A DNA stretch of 21,788 nucleotides, taken from an uncultured Clostridia bacterium. Its GTDB lineage: Bacteria; Bacillota; Clostridia; Oscillospirales; Acutalibacteraceae. The position numbers were made by a program, and so were the translations under genes. The stretch lies in assembly GCA_947629295.1 (NCBI GenBank), contig CANRDH010000009.1, positions 1 through 21,788 of the forward strand, written 5' to 3'. The notes beneath the pieces are model-generated. The model saw only the letters and a program-made list of their open reading frames with translations, made no database searches and was not told the origin of the DNA. Shown here piece by piece: positions 7,134 to 15,084 of the stretch (its first letter is position 1; each line of letters opens with the position of its first letter).

Positions 7134-10100
7134 TTAATTAAGCTTCCTTGCTAATACAGATACTACAATCAATGCTATACACCAGAAGCAGGTATACAAC
7201 AGAATTTCAAGTCCTCCCAACTTAGCAAAGCCTGAAATAAAAGATATAAGAGTGACAAGGAAAAAGCCTATAACGATTGAGAGGATTTGTATTATCTTAG
7301 TTATGGTTACGGTAGATTTTATTCCTATACATCCTGATATTGCCGTAGCAAGAGCTGACAGTCTGCCGTCTGTTACAACATACGCACGGGAAGTTTTTTC
7401 AACGGAAGTAAGCTCCTCGTGACATATATTTCCGAGTCCCGTGCTAAGAACCTTGATACAGCGTGGGAATATTCCGAATTTCTCCGCAATATGGGTCTGT
7501 GTTATATTGGAATCTATCGTTCTTACAACAATACTAACACCGTTTTCCGAAAGCTCCCTCAGTGAATCAGCTATTTCATGATTGACCTTATATGTCAAAA
7601 TAAACATCGCAATCAGCTCTCCGGACATGGAAATATAGACAATCTCATTTCCCATTTTCCGATATTTTGACTCCACTGATTCATCCGGCATAACAATATT
7701 ATGTTTCTTCATAAGGGAACGGTTTCCTATCAGAACCCGCTGACCGCCAATCCATCCGGAAAGTCCCAAATCATCATCATACGAAACACTGTCTACGGAA
7801 GGTATCATGTGTTTCCTGTCCTGCACGATTGTTTCAAAAACGTATGACATAGAGCCACCCACCGCAAAGGTTATGGCTGCTCCTGCCAGAATAGCATTGT
7901 TAAGCTTTGATTCATTAAACGCCTTAATTCCGCTTAGTATAATATTGCCCTTTGGATACAGCTGATCGGACTCTATCATAACAGCGTTTGTATCGCTGAA
8001 TTGCTTTATGGCTTCATATCCGATAACCATAGCACCTCTGTGCAAAGCAGCGCTGCAAAGGTTCTTTATTGGGATATTCAAAGCAATAAGCGCGCACATC
8101 GGTGTAGTAATAAAGGCGGTAAGGGCAAATGAGGACACACCCCCTACAAAATCCCCCGATATAAGTCCGTATGCGACGCCGCATATCAATGCTAATGCTG
8201 TCGCAAAAGGTGCAAAGAAGGTCGCACTATCCTCAACGGGGTCGGATGCATATGAAAGCTGTAAAAAATTGCTCATAAGCTGAGATTTCTTCGCATATGC
8301 GATTATAGGTCTCTGAGCGGGCAGACCGCTTACAAATTTAGGCGCATTGTTTGTATCGGTATAGATTTTTCCTGCATGGTTTGCCTTTGTACTGCACAAA
8401 AAATGAAAATTGTCGGCAGTTCTTTTTATAATTAAAAGCTTTCCCACACTGTTGAATAACAATGCAAGTATTGCAAGTGACGAATACATATGATAGGTTC
8501 CGTTAACAAATACATCAGGCAGGAAAAGACCCACAACCGACTGTATAACTGTTGCGGCGGCAGTAACGGAAACAGCAGTATCACTGGTTGCTTTAAAACT
8601 TTTAAGAGGTACAATACCGTAAAAAATCGTGGATTTTTCAAGAAATACCGCTGTTGCTAAGAAGATAAAATTGAGAAATCCGTATAAAAGCCATCCATTA
8701 TGTATCATTTCGGTAAACAAGGATGGAAATATCTGTACAAGCAAAGACATAACAATTGACGCTATTCCTACGACAGCAAGAATAATGGTACGGAAGAAGC
8801 GCTTTCTGAAATTATAGTTGATATCGTTCTTTATTGCCTTGATATCTTCCTTATCATGATAATCCGTAATTTCGGGTTTTTCCTCTTCAATATTATCTTC
8901 TTCGTCAAAGGTATCTCCCTCAGCAGAAAAAAGATCCCTAATATGAAATTTTCTCTTTTTCCTTATTTTCGCATCTGAAATGTTGGTTACATTACTCTTT
9001 TCGGTGCTTTCTTTCTTTTTTGGCTGACTTTCCTTTGTTTCCGAAATACTTTTATTTTCCATCGCCGAATCAGGATCAGTTTTCTTCTTAACCTCTGACC
9101 TTGCTTCATTTACAGCAGGTTCGGGGGAATATCCTCTGTGACGTCGTGTATTTTCATATTCCGCGCGCAGAGTTTTTGTGAATTTACCTGCCATAACAAC
9201 AAAAGTCGGGTTATCACTGCGATGATATACCATCGGTTCTTTTGGGGTATTCGAAACACCTGAAGTACGGCGGTCTTGACTATGTATATCGGATACGGAT
9301 GTTTTTACTTTCTCATCCGAATTATTTTCAGTGCTGCCATCAGATACATTGTGTGAAAGCTCATTTTTGATTTGTTTTGCGGGCCGGACTTCTTCTTTAA
9401 TGCTGACATCATGCGAGAGCTCATTTACCCTCCCGGGTGCAGGTTCAGCATTTTTATCTGATGTCACGTGCGACAGTTCATTCAGTCTTTCCTGTTCGGA
9501 TGATTCCGCTTCGTCTGCGGTATCATTATGTGAAAGCTCATTGGTTCTTTCCGACACTAATGACTCGGCAGATTCATTTGCACCTTGCTCAGAAGGTCCG
9601 TCTGAGGTTGTTTCTTCCGTTTTATCTTCATCAGTAACTTCATTTATAACTGTCTTTGCGGTATATGTAACAGGAGTACCCTCAGCACCTGTATTTTTTG
9701 CGTGCATTATCGCACCAAGAGTAATTTCTGTTTTTCCTTCGGTATTCTTTCTGTCCGACGTTACTTGTCCACTCTGTACCTGCACGGAATTTTCAACAGA
9801 TTTATCCTTTATATCCTGTTGAATTTCTACGGATTCTGTCTCTGCCTTCATACCGTTAAATTCAGCATACTCAGAAGCTTCAACTGTATCGGTTTCCTGA
9901 TTATCCTTATCAGATACAGACCCAGCAGGACTGCTTTGATAAATCAAAGATTCATCTTCGGCAGATCCATTGCCGTCATCGATTTTCAAAGTGTTTGACA
10001 CATTCTGATTCTTATATAAACTTTCTTCCAAGGATTCATCGGAATAGATATCCTCAAATTCGTCATTATCGTCCCCGTAAAATGAACCGTCCTCAGGCTG

Positions 10101-10370
10101 TGTCACTATTTCGACAATCTTTCCGAAAAACGATTTTACCTTTCCTCCGAGCGGAGAAGCATTATTCTTCTTTTTATTTTTTACAGCCTGCTCTGATTCT
10201 TTTCTTTTTTGCTCGTCTGATATCTGTCGGTCTTTACGTTTTTTCGCAAGCTGTTCTTTTTCCTCCTCAACCTTTTGATGGTGCCTGTTATATGCCTCTT
10301 CATTCTGTTTGAAAAGTCCTCTTATTGGGGATATATCGTTATTATCGGAAGATTTTTTATTATCTGACAT
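7134..10370 (-). CDS. Giant membrane protein: pseudo-P-type ATPase with long disordered N-terminal tail
   Basis: A 1078-residue protein in two parts. Residues 1-520 are hydrophilic: a Lys/Glu-rich helix (22-70), then acidic Ser/Thr-rich sequence with four NELSH motifs at 277, 297, 316 and 336. Residues 525-1078 follow the heavy-metal P-type ATPase plan. There are about eight membrane segments (near 525-548, 557-578, 598-620, 628-648, 716-738, 741-768, 1025-1050, 1054-1074); TTPMCAL takes the place of the CPC metal site; an N-domain strand reads GQRVLIGNRSL; a P-domain follows. The key residues are lost: DKTGT reads ESDQL (Glu800), TGD reads TID, GDGxND reads TDGRLS, and the actuator TGE is not seen. 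I infer no ATP-driven transport; a scaffold, sensor or regulatory role is possible. The start has GGAGG embedded in the end of rlmB, 3 bp away, so translation is coupled. Confidence 0.75.
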   Translation of the reverse strand: MSDNKKSSDNNDISPIRGLFKQNEEAYNRHHQKVEEEKEQLAKKRKDRQISDEQKRKESEQAVKNKKKNNASPLGGKVKSFFGKIVEIVTQPEDGSFYGDDNDEFEDIYSDESLEESLYKNQNVSNTLKIDDGNGSAEDESLIYQSSPAGSVSDKDNQETDTVEASEYAEFNGMKAETESVEIQQDIKDKSVENSVQVQSGQVTSDRKNTEGKTEITLGAIMHAKNTGAEGTPVTYTAKTVINEVTDEDKTEETTSDGPSEQGANESAESLVSERTNELSHNDTADEAESSEQERLNELSHVTSDKNAEPAPGRVNELSHDVSIKEEVRPAKQIKNELSHNVSDGSTENNSDEKVKTSVSDIHSQDRRTSGVSNTPKEPMVYHRSDNPTFVVMAGKFTKTLRAEYENTRRHRGYSPEPAVNEARSEVKKKTDPDSAMENKSISETKESQPKKKESTEKSNVTNISDAKIRKKRKFHIRDLFSAEGDTFDEEDNIEEEKPEITDYHDKEDIKAIKNDINYNFRKRFFRTIILAVVGIASIVMSLLVQIFPSLFTEMIHNGWLLYGFLNFIFLATAVFLEKSTIFYGIVPLKSFKATSDTAVSVTAAATVIQSVVGLFLPDVFVNGTYHMYSSLAILALLFNSVGKLLIIKRTADNFHFLCSTKANHAGKIYTDTNNAPKFVSGLPAQRPIIAYAKKSQLMSNFLQLSYASDPVEDSATFFAPFATALALICGVAYGLISGDFVGGVSSFALTAFITTPMCALIALNIPIKNLCSAALHRGAMVIGYEAIKQFSDTNAVMIESDQLYPKGNIILSGIKAFNESKLNNAILAGAAITFAVGGSMSYVFETIVQDRKHMIPSVDSVSYDDDLGLSGWIGGQRVLIGNRSLMKKHNIVMPDESVESKYRKMGNEIVYISMSGELIAMFILTYKVNHEIADSLRELSENGVSIVVRTIDSNITQTHIAEKFGIFPRCIKVLSTGLGNICHEELTSVEKTSRAYVVTDGRLSALATAISGCIGIKSTVTITKIIQILSIVIGFFLVTLISFISGFAKLGGLEILLYTCFWCIALIVVSVLARKLN
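9351..9542 (-). repeat. Four NELSH-motif repeats in the tail of the pseudo-P-type ATPase
   Basis: Within the coding sequence the pentapeptide NELSH occurs four times, at residues 277-281, 297-301, 316-320 and 336-340, with spacings of 20, 19 and 20 residues. The intervening acidic sequence is not conserved. At DNA level the copies differ at synonymous positions (compare gtgaaagctcatt and gcgacagttcatt on the + strand). The peptide therefore looks held by selection, or the duplication is old. Confidence 0.85.
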
Positions 10371-10373
10371 GGT

Positions 10374-11150
10374 TTAACCTCCGTTTTTTGCACATAAATT
10401 CATTCGTTGACGGGCAAATTCATATATCAGCACGCCTGCCGCAACGGATGCATTAAGAGAATTTATCTTTCCGAGCATCGGCAAAGAAAGCACAGCATCA
10501 CATTTTTCCCTAACAAGACGTCCTATACCCCTGCCTTCGGAGCCTATCACAATCGCAGATGCCCCGCTGAGGTCACAGGTGCAGTATGTTTGGCCGTCCA
10601 TATCAGCAGCATACACCCAGCAACCGCGCTGTTTAAGCTCATCTATTGCGCAGGAAATATTTGTAACTCTTGCTATATGCATATATTCGTATGCCCCTGC
10701 ACTTGCCTTTGCAACAATACCACTCAGTCCCGCAGCACGTCGCTTAGGTATTATTATACCGTGAACACCGGCACATTCGGCGGTACGTATTATTGCCCCT
10801 AAATTATGCGGGTCTTCTATTTCATCAAGAACAATAATAAAGGGCTTTTCATTCCTGCTTTCAGCCAATGAAAAAATGTCGTCAATACTGCTGTATTCCT
10901 TTATTGCGGCAATAGCTGCGACTCCCTGGTGAGAAGCATGATTTGTCATGAAATCAAGCCTTTTTCTGTCCACCTCTTTTATCGGGATATGTCTTTCTTT
11001 TGCAAGAGCAGAAATAACCCTTGCGCTTCCGCTGAGCTCTCCTTTTGCAATGTAAAGACATTCTATATTCCTTCCCGAACGAAGTGCCTCTGTAACGGGA
11101 TTACGCCCCGCAATAATATCATTATCTTTTTTATCGTCAATGCTTTTCAT
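10374..11150 (-). CDS. rlmB: 23S rRNA 2'-O-methyltransferase, RlmB/TrmH (SPOUT) family
   Basis: A 258-residue SAM-dependent ribose methyltransferase. The N-terminal RNA-binding domain (about 10-95) opens with the typical IIAGRNPVTEAL. The SPOUT knot carries motif 1 NLGAIIRTAE (Asn116, Arg122), motif 2 IGSEGRGIGR (Glu205) and motif 3 LPMLGKINSLNASVA (221-236). In E. coli RlmB methylates G2251 of 23S rRNA; other members of the family (TrmH, TlyA-resistance types) act elsewhere, so the exact nucleotide is inferred. The start has AAAGGTGAT upstream. It is first gene of the unit rlmB, pseudo-P-type ATPase, rpe, with a promoter just upstream. Confidence 0.9.
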   Translation of the reverse strand: MKSIDDKKDNDIIAGRNPVTEALRSGRNIECLYIAKGELSGSARVISALAKERHIPIKEVDRKRLDFMTNHASHQGVAAIAAIKEYSSIDDIFSLAESRNEKPFIIVLDEIEDPHNLGAIIRTAECAGVHGIIIPKRRAAGLSGIVAKASAGAYEYMHIARVTNISCAIDELKQRGCWVYAADMDGQTYCTCDLSGASAIVIGSEGRGIGRLVREKCDAVLSLPMLGKINSLNASVAAGVLIYEFARQRMNLCAKNGG

Positions 11151-11185
11151 TATATCACCTTTTTGATACAGAAATAGACAATAAG

Positions 11186-11214
11186 ATTATAACACATTAC
11201 TATTGTAAATTGAA
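11186..11214 (-). promoter_or_regulatory. Extended -10 promoter for the rlmB operon
   Basis: On the minus strand TGTTATAAT (with TATAAT at 11186-11191) is an extended -10 element. The -35 position, 17 bp upstream (TTCAAT, 11209-11214), is poor, as is common with extended -10 promoters. The leader is about 30 nt. Confidence 0.6.
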
Positions 11215-11283
11215 GTGTTTAGAGAAAAATATTAAATATCACATAGCAAGTTAGATTATACCACTATATCCATACAGATAGCA

Positions 11284-11865
11284 TTAATGTACAGACGAAG
11301 TATTCTTTTCCTTAAGGTATGTAGACTCAAGGTCTGCAAGATGAAGCTTGACCGCGATCGGATATTTTTCATAAGCAAGACTGATAGCAAAGCTGCCTCC
11401 TCTTGCCGCTTCATCAAAACCGCCCATGTGCCAGCGTATTGCCATTGCCTCGGCAGGCTTAAGCCGCATAAAGCGCTCAATAAGATATACCGATTTCTCT
11501 CCGTGACCATACGGAAAGGCATCCTCAACCATATAATACGGTTTCTTTTCCCACTGACCTGTATCTTCATTTTTGACATTGCGCATGGAAATCTTGTAAA
11601 ACTGCGTTTTACATAAATCATGGAGAAGCGCACAAATTGCAAAGCTTTCTTTGTTATCTCTTTCTGCGTCAAAATGTCTTTCCATCATGGTTTTATATAC
11701 GCTTATACTATGCATGACAAGACCATGCTCACACGCTCCATGAAATTTTGTACTTGCGGGAGCCGTAAAAAAATCCGTTGTCTTCATCCATTCAAGCAGA
11801 TTTTGCGAACCATCTCTATTTATATTTTCGGTATAGATGTCAATAAATTCCTCTTTATATCCCAT
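11284..11865 (-). CDS. HD-domain hydrolase
   Basis: A 193-residue protein with a complete HD metal site: His47 and His52 in the CEHGLVMH helix, His82-Asp83 in LLHDLCK, His121 in PYGHGEK, His146 in RWHMGG, and Asp178 in LHLADLE. It resembles the stand-alone HD phosphohydrolases of Firmicutes related to the C-terminal domain of the YhaM exonuclease, but lacks an OB-fold. Substrate unknown; nucleotide or nucleic-acid phosphate esters are the family's usual targets. The start ATG at 11865 has GAGG at a 6-nt distance; a GTG 12 bp upstream overlaps that site and is unlikely. It lies 47 bp after the YwlG-like gene and probably shares its transcript. Confidence 0.8.
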   Translation of the reverse strand: MGYKEEFIDIYTENINRDGSQNLLEWMKTTDFFTAPASTKFHGACEHGLVMHSISVYKTMMERHFDAERDNKESFAICALLHDLCKTQFYKISMRNVKNEDTGQWEKKPYYMVEDAFPYGHGEKSVYLIERFMRLKPAEAMAIRWHMGGFDEAARGGSFAISLAYEKYPIAVKLHLADLESTYLKEKNTSSVH

Positions 11866-11912
11866 ATCAGACCTCACTTATTTATATTCCTGTTTTACTT
11901 GCTGCAATCTCA

Positions 11913-12464
11913 TTATTTTATATCATCATTATAGTGTGCACGCTCACCGCCGATAAACTTTGGCCTCGTTCTTGCTGCGGTTATATGTGCCTTTCCTATC
12001 ATGTTATTTTCAAGATTAAGCGGAACAGCAACCTCCTTCAGGTGCATACCTATCAACACTCCTCCTATATCCATTCCTGCATTGGCTCTGATATGCTCCA
12101 CGGCAACAGGACAATCAATTTTCTCATAAGCCAGTGTTGCAAAGGAACCGCCTGCTTTTGGCTGCGGCACAACATTTACCGTATCCAGCCTGAGCTTTTC
12201 GGCAGCCTCCTGCGGAATAATCACTGCTCTGTTAAGATGTTCACAGCACTGAGCCGCAAGATATATTTCCCTTTTTAAAAGCTCGGGGTAAATCCCCTCA
12301 AAGAGAGCCTTGGCAATATCCATGCTTGAGCAGCTTCCGTATGCGTCACCGAATACAGTACTTGTGGAACATCCCACAATAAATATATCGCCCTTTTTCA
12401 AGGCTGATTTTTCCAATATATCAACAACAATACTCCTTGTTTTTTCAGTTATCTCTTCATACAT
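11913..12464 (-). CDS. YwlG / DUF436 (TIGR01440) family protein
   Basis: A 183-residue protein of the conserved Firmicute family typified by B. subtilis YwlG (about 180 residues). Recognisable blocks are the early FIVGCSTSTVFG, the Cys pair in AAQCCEHLNRA, the central VVPQPKAGGSFA and the late MDIGGVLIGMHL. The biochemical function of this family is not established as far as I know. The start MYEEITEK gives the family length and has GGGG 11 nt upstream; a GTG 27 bp earlier lacks a site. It follows the ispH-rpsA gene across a hairpin terminator, so it may be read by partial readthrough; I saw no clear own promoter. Confidence 0.82.
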   Translation of the reverse strand: MYEEITEKTRSIVVDILEKSALKKGDIFIVGCSTSTVFGDAYGSCSSMDIAKALFEGIYPELLKREIYLAAQCCEHLNRAVIIPQEAAEKLRLDTVNVVPQPKAGGSFATLAYEKIDCPVAVEHIRANAGMDIGGVLIGMHLKEVAVPLNLENNMIGKAHITAARTRPKFIGGERAHYNDDIK

Positions 12465-12481
12465 AACAAAATCATCCCCAT

Positions 12482-12517
12482 AAAACAACACAAACAGGCA
12501 CCTCTGTTGAGATGCCT
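12482..12517 (-). terminator. Hairpin terminator after ispH-rpsA
   Basis: On the minus strand AGGCATCTC and GAGGTGCCT (12509-12517 with 12496-12504) form a 9-bp stem with one G-U pair and a 4-nt loop. It is followed by GTTTGTGTTGTTTT, a T-rich but interrupted tract. It lies 19 bp after the stop codon. The broken T tract suggests incomplete termination into the YwlG-like gene. Confidence 0.72.
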
Positions 12518-12535
12518 GAAAGGTCTAAGCATAAA

Positions 12536-14497
12536 TCATTCTTGGTCAGCCGTATCTGTTTCGGAACTGTTATCGGACAATGCCTTGATTGAAAGGCTTA
12601 TTCTCTTTCTGTCAAAGTCAATGGCCGTAATCTTTACATTTACCTTCTGACCGACAGAAAGAACATCCTCCGGTTTCTCAACTCTTTCATTAGAAATCTG
12701 TGATACGTGTATAAGTCCGTCGATTCCGGGTATTATCCTGGCAAACGCACCGAACTGTGTAAGACCCACAATTTCAACCTCTGTCTCCGTTCCTACAGGA
12801 TAATTATTCTTAAGAATCTCCCACGGATTATCCTCAGCCTTCTTATAGCCGAGTGAAATCTTACCATTTTCCCTGTCAAGTGATTTGATATAAACCTCAA
12901 CAGTATCACCTACATTTACAATCTCCGAGGGATGCTTAATCCTATTCCATGAAAGCTCGGAAATATGTACCATTCCGTCTATACCGCCGATATCAACAAA
13001 AGCACCGTATGACGTAAGGGACTTAACAACACCTATATATGTCTTGCCTTCTTCGGCGGAAGCCCAGAACTCCTCTTCCCTCTTCTTACGCTCGTCATTA
13101 AGAACGGAGCGAATTGAGCCTACTGCTCTTCTTCTGTTATTTCTGCCTGTTGTCTCTATTATTCTGAAATCGACCTCCTTTTTAAGAAGTCCTTCAAGCG
13201 GCTCATCTCTTGTTGCAGTAGCTTGAGAAGCAGGTATGAATACCCTTACACCGTTTGATACAGCAAGCACACCGCCCTTGATAACATCTGTAACAACACC
13301 GCGAACAACTGATTTTTCCTCATAAGCCTTAACTATTTCGTCCCAACCCTTTTGTGAATCGAGAATCCTTTTGGAAAGAAGAATTGTTCCTTCCTGATCG
13401 TTTGTTTTCATGATGATAAGATCAAGCTCATCACCAACCTTTACAAGATCCTCTGTTTTTGCATTCGGATCGTTTGAAAGCTCGTCTAGCGGTACGATAC
13501 CGGTCTGCTTTCTGCCTACATCAACACGTACCTCTGTGGGAGTTATGCCTACAACAACACCGTGTACCCTTCCGTTTGTATTATAATTTTTGAAAGACTC
13601 CTCAAGGAGCTCCTCAAAGTTTTCAGCTTTGCTTTCTTCTGGATTTTTGATTTCTTCTGACATGGTAACAAGTACCTCCTTTATAATGCTTGCCGGTGTC
13701 GATGCTCCGGCAGTGATTCCAACCCTGACATTTTCGATTTTTGCACAGTCCGGAATTTCGGAAGCCGTTTCAATAAGATAGGTATCCTTGCACATACTCT
13801 TACAGATACTATACAGCTTATTCGTATTCGAGCTATGCCTTCCGCCAATCACAAGCATGACATCAGACTGTGAAGCAAGTTCTTCCGCTTCGGACTGTCT
13901 ATCAGATGTTGCACTACATATTGTATCAAATATTTTAGGATTTGTACATAGTTTTTGAAACTTTTTTAAAGATTTTTTCCATTCTTTTATATCAAAGGTA
14001 GTCTGTGCCACTATACACAGGCTTTTATTTTTCCATTCAGGAAATTTAAGCAGTAATTTCTCAAGCTCCTCACAATTTTTAAAGGTATGGTATTCACCCA
14101 TACAATGACCTATGATACCCTGAACCTCAGGGTGTTTTTCATCCCCTGCAATTATTATGGTATCACCCTGCTTTGAATGTTCAGCCACTATCTTGTGTAT
14201 TTTCAGAACAAAAGGACAGGTAGCGTCCTTACAGTTAAGCCCAAGGGACTCTATTTCATCCATAATATCCTTTGACACACCGTGCGAACGTACCACAAGA
14301 GTAGAATCATCCTTTACGTCACCCGGGGTTTCCGCAATTCTGACTCCCCTCATGGCAAGATTCTCTACCATTTGGGTATTATGAATGATAGGACCGAGAG
14401 TATATACAGACTTACCCTCATCGATTAACTTTTCAACAATACTTACCGCTCTGCTGACGCCAAAGCAGAAGCCTGCTGTTTTTGCCACCTTTATCAT
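12536..14497 (-). CDS. ispH-rpsA: Fusion of IspH (HMBPP reductase) and ribosomal protein S1-like domains
   Basis: A 653-residue protein. Residues 1-282 are IspH, the [4Fe-4S] enzyme making IPP and DMAPP in the last step of the MEP pathway; cluster Cys are Cys11 (GFCFGV), Cys94 (ATCPFV) and Cys194 (TICSATSDR), and His39 is in the substrate pocket. After an acidic linker come four S1 RNA-binding domains near 308-376, 395-463, 484-552 and 569-637. The last two have the classic YGAFVDIG and FGAFARI cores with HISELS or HVSQIS. S1 domains bind mRNA or RNA at the ribosome. The fusion is known from Clostridia. Its start codon overlaps the plsC2 stop as ATGA, and it is last in the cmk operon before a terminator. 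I see no frameshift between the two parts. Confidence 0.95.
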   Translation of the reverse strand: MIKVAKTAGFCFGVSRAVSIVEKLIDEGKSVYTLGPIIHNTQMVENLAMRGVRIAETPGDVKDDSTLVVRSHGVSKDIMDEIESLGLNCKDATCPFVLKIHKIVAEHSKQGDTIIIAGDEKHPEVQGIIGHCMGEYHTFKNCEELEKLLLKFPEWKNKSLCIVAQTTFDIKEWKKSLKKFQKLCTNPKIFDTICSATSDRQSEAEELASQSDVMLVIGGRHSSNTNKLYSICKSMCKDTYLIETASEIPDCAKIENVRVGITAGASTPASIIKEVLVTMSEEIKNPEESKAENFEELLEESFKNYNTNGRVHGVVVGITPTEVRVDVGRKQTGIVPLDELSNDPNAKTEDLVKVGDELDLIIMKTNDQEGTILLSKRILDSQKGWDEIVKAYEEKSVVRGVVTDVIKGGVLAVSNGVRVFIPASQATATRDEPLEGLLKKEVDFRIIETTGRNNRRRAVGSIRSVLNDERKKREEEFWASAEEGKTYIGVVKSLTSYGAFVDIGGIDGMVHISELSWNRIKHPSEIVNVGDTVEVYIKSLDRENGKISLGYKKAEDNPWEILKNNYPVGTETEVEIVGLTQFGAFARIIPGIDGLIHVSQISNERVEKPEDVLSVGQKVNVKITAIDFDRKRISLSIKALSDNSSETDTADQE

Positions 14498-15084
14498 TTA
14501 TGTTCTTCCTCCAGTTGAGAAATAATTATTTCCTTAACAGTCTGCGAAAACTGCCTTGCAGATTTAAGAGAATCATCCTTCGGCGGATATACGGGCTTTC
14601 CGAATCTGACAGTTATTCTGCAAAACGGTCTTATTTTGCCGAGAGAAAATAAAGACACCGGTATGATAGGAGCCTGACTTTTTACGGACATAAGTGCCGC
14701 GCCCGCCTTTGGAGAAAAGGATTTTCTGTTTTTAGTTATGCCTCCCTGCGGAAATATCCCGATTTGTCTGCCCATGTCAATGTATTTTTCGGCAGTACCA
14801 ATGGCATTCATATCGGATTTTCCCCTATTTACCGGAATAACACCGCAGGATTTAAAAAATCCTCTGACGAATACACCGTAATTGGTAAAGAACTCTGATT
14901 TTGCAATAAAGTATACTTTTCTTCTGACTCCAAGTCCTATGGCTACAGGGTCAAAATAACTTATGTGGTTACTACATATAATCAGACCTCCGCTTTTCGG
15001 TACATTTTCCCTTCCGACATAATTTATCCTATAAAAAGGTCTGATAAATACAAACGCAAGAAAACGAAGAATATAATATATTAT
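14494..15084 (-). CDS. plsC: 1-acyl-sn-glycerol-3-phosphate acyltransferase paralogue with apparent ATA start
   Basis: Reading upstream of the first ATG (14811) the frame stays open for 91 more codons that clearly encode PlsC: residues RPFYRINYVGRENVP, then the catalytic NHISYFD (His40, Asp45). So the real product is about 196 residues and membrane-associated, transferring acyl chains to lysophosphatidate. No ATG, GTG or TTG exists in this frame before residue 92. The likely start is ATA at 15082-15084, with AGAGGG 7 nt upstream; it overlaps the TAA of plsC1 as ATAA. Motif III reads FPQGG (111-115) in place of FPEGT, so activity is uncertain. The end overlaps ispH-rpsA by ATGA. Alternatives: ATT start, sequencing error, or a start-codon mutant. 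Confidence 0.78.
   Translation of the reverse strand: MIYYILRFLAFVFIRPFYRINYVGRENVPKSGGLIICSNHISYFDPVAIGLGVRRKVYFIAKSEFFTNYGVFVRGFFKSCGVIPVNRGKSDMNAIGTAEKYIDMGRQIGIFPQGGITKNRKSFSPKAGAALMSVKSQAPIIPVSLFSLGKIRPFCRITVRFGKPVYPPKDDSLKSARQFSQTVKEIIISQLEEEHK

Noticed and set aside
9331..9822. 163-residue Ser-rich open frame on the + strand
   Set aside because: It is antisense to the low-complexity acidic tail of the pseudo-P-type ATPase, has skewed composition, and shows no ribosome binding site or family resemblance.
11256..11672. 138-residue open frame on the minus strand overlapping the HD hydrolase gene
   Set aside because: It overlaps the HD gene in another frame; the HD frame has a complete metal site and a ribosome binding site, this one has neither.
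14494..14811. 105-residue PlsC fragment as a stand-alone truncated gene
   Set aside because: The same frame continues upstream without a stop for 91 codons that include the catalytic NHISYFD, so the gene is full length with an unusual start rather than a truncated remnant.
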